Shown piece by piece: positions 14,332 through 15,200 of a DNA stretch of 15,200 nt. Position 1 is the stretch's first letter, and each line of letters starts with the position of its first letter. Both the position numbers and the translations under genes were made by a program. Source of the stretch: an uncultured Clostridia bacterium (GTDB lineage Bacteria > Bacillota > Clostridia > Oscillospirales > Ruminococcaceae). Under the pieces are notes generated by a model. It had not been told where the DNA came from. It worked only from the letters and a program-made list of their open reading frames with translations, and made no database searches. The stretch covers positions 1 through 15,200 of the forward strand of contig CAMWLH010000015.1 in the NCBI GenBank assembly GCA_947175045.1, written 5' to 3'.

Positions 14332-15200
14332 TTACAGGTCGTACAAAGCCTTGACGTGCATAAGCACGATATGCTTCACGAGCTTTATTATTCCCTTTAC
14401 CAACAGTATGCCCAGAAGCAGCAGTATAACTCCGAGCGAGATCATCGCGATACCGTAGAAAACACGGCTTATTATATGATATGAACCAAGCCCCACGAAC
14501 AGACCGTTCAGCCCGTGCATCACACACCAGCCGAAGCCGCCTAAGCCTACCTCCACCGCGACAGACCCCAACAGAGCTATTAACCAAGACCACACGAACA
14601 GATCCAGACAAATACAGCCGAACAGCTTTCCGAAGCTTGGATTCATCGGCATTCCCTTTACGTCCTTGAAACTAAAGCCCTTGCCCGCGCCCGCTTTCGT
14701 GCCGTACTGCGGGGGTATCTCCCCGCGGCGGTCGGTGGAATTGTACTCCCTCGCCTCGTCGGTGGGGCGCGGTACGGCGGTCTCGGGCTGACCGTTGTGG
14801 TACGCCTGATGCGTCTGATGAGCGTTGCGCGCGTTTTCCGCGGCGGCTTTCACCTTATCCGCAACAACTCCGCTCGCGTTCTTTGCCGCCTCGGCGGCGT
14901 TTCTGCCCGCTGTTTTCACCGCGTCGGCGGAGAATGCCTCGCCTATCGCGTGACCCGCAGCTTTGGCGGCTTCGCCTATCGCTCTGCCCGCCGCTCCGAA
15001 AGCGTCCCCGAGGGACTGATTGGGCTGCCCCGTCTGCCCTGCCTGACCCGCCTGTGCGCTGTTATCGGCTGTGCCGCCTGCTCCTGCGTTGGCAGCGTTT
15101 GTGTTTGTGCCGGCATTTCCCTCGGCGCTCTGCGTGCCGCCCGCGGACTGAGACTGCGCGTTGGGGTATATCTCGGCGCTCAGATGCTGCGGGGTATATT
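14332..15200 (-). CDS. DUF1700-like membrane protein with Ala-rich amphipathic region (5' end beyond window)
   Basis: The frame is open to the right edge, giving at least 288 residues with no N-terminus in view; the GTG at 14919 is internal. Counting from the edge, residues 11-60 are a Gly/Ala/Gln/Asn/Thr-rich low-complexity stretch. About 61-128 is Ala-rich and amphipathic with near 11-residue periodicity (AGRAIGEAAKAAGHAIGEA, 70-88), like lipid-surface or coiled helices. About 130-185 is a polar linker, and about 190-270 has three hydrophobic spans, followed by a basic tail (KGIIKLVKHIV). The C-terminal part resembles DUF1700/HAAS-type membrane proteins that often precede DUF4097 genes, but this is a likeness by eye. 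It is the first visible gene of the operon, 13 bp before the next. Confidence 0.7.
   Translation of the reverse strand, partial: YTPQHLSAEIYPNAQSQSAGGTQSAEGNAGTNTNAANAGAGGTADNSAQAGQAGQTGQPNQSLGDAFGAAGRAIGEAAKAAGHAIGEAFSADAVKTAGRNAAEAAKNASGVVADKVKAAAENARNAHQTHQAYHNGQPETAVPRPTDEAREYNSTDRRGEIPPQYGTKAGAGKGFSFKDVKGMPMNPSFGKLFGCICLDLFVWSWLIALLGSVAVEVGLGGFGWCVMHGLNGLFVGLGSYHIISRVFYGIAMISLGVILLLLGILLVKGIIKLVKHIVLMHVKALYDL

Overview
The window looks like a chromosomal stretch of a low-GC-phylum (Firmicutes) anaerobe of class Clostridia, probably a spore former near the Oscillospirales/Ruminococcaceae. The evidence is the set of genes: a dipicolinate synthase pair (dpaA/dpaB) for the spore core, an A-type flavo-diiron protein typical of strict anaerobes, AGGAGG-type ribosome binding sites, sigma-A promoters with near-perfect consensus, and a DUF1700-like/DUF4097 envelope operon. 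The assignment rests on gene content only; there is no rRNA here.

Layout, left to right. Positions 1-247 are a repeat region abutting the 3' end of ppk (polyphosphate kinase). ppk, a RimJ/RimL-type acetyltransferase and pyrG (CTP synthase) form a leftward run, with a clear sigma-A promoter and a small leader hairpin ahead of pyrG. Next come rpmB (L28) with its own promoter and a strong terminator, a lipoprotein gene, and trpS, which probably drives the lipoprotein gene. A 308-bp repeat-filled gap precedes a class I/II aminotransferase gene, and a 298-bp gap of the same build precedes fprA (flavo-diiron protein), which has a perfect TTGACA-N17-TATAAT promoter. Divergent from fprA are dpaA and dpaB on the plus strand, with a candidate sigma-K promoter. 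A large hairpin separates dpaB from a convergent 57-residue single-span membrane protein. A further repeat element and an unexplained 200-bp stretch with a plus-strand promoter follow. The right end is a leftward operon of a membrane protein cut by the window edge, a membrane-anchored DUF4097 protein and a cytoplasmic DUF4097 protein.

The most unusual content is not a gene. Four intergenic sites (1-247, 6789-7060, 8287-8560, 11810-12010) carry a dispersed, structured repeat. It has an outer stem enclosing at least two hairpins, followed by degenerate ~40-nt units beginning TGCGTGGGC. The stems differ between copies but stay paired through compensatory changes, which points to selection on DNA or RNA structure. 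In two copies the repeat is fused to a conserved ~85-bp block lying 23-27 bp upstream of the start codons of trpS and the aminotransferase gene. No transposase, CRISPR array, toxin-antitoxin or defence gene was seen.
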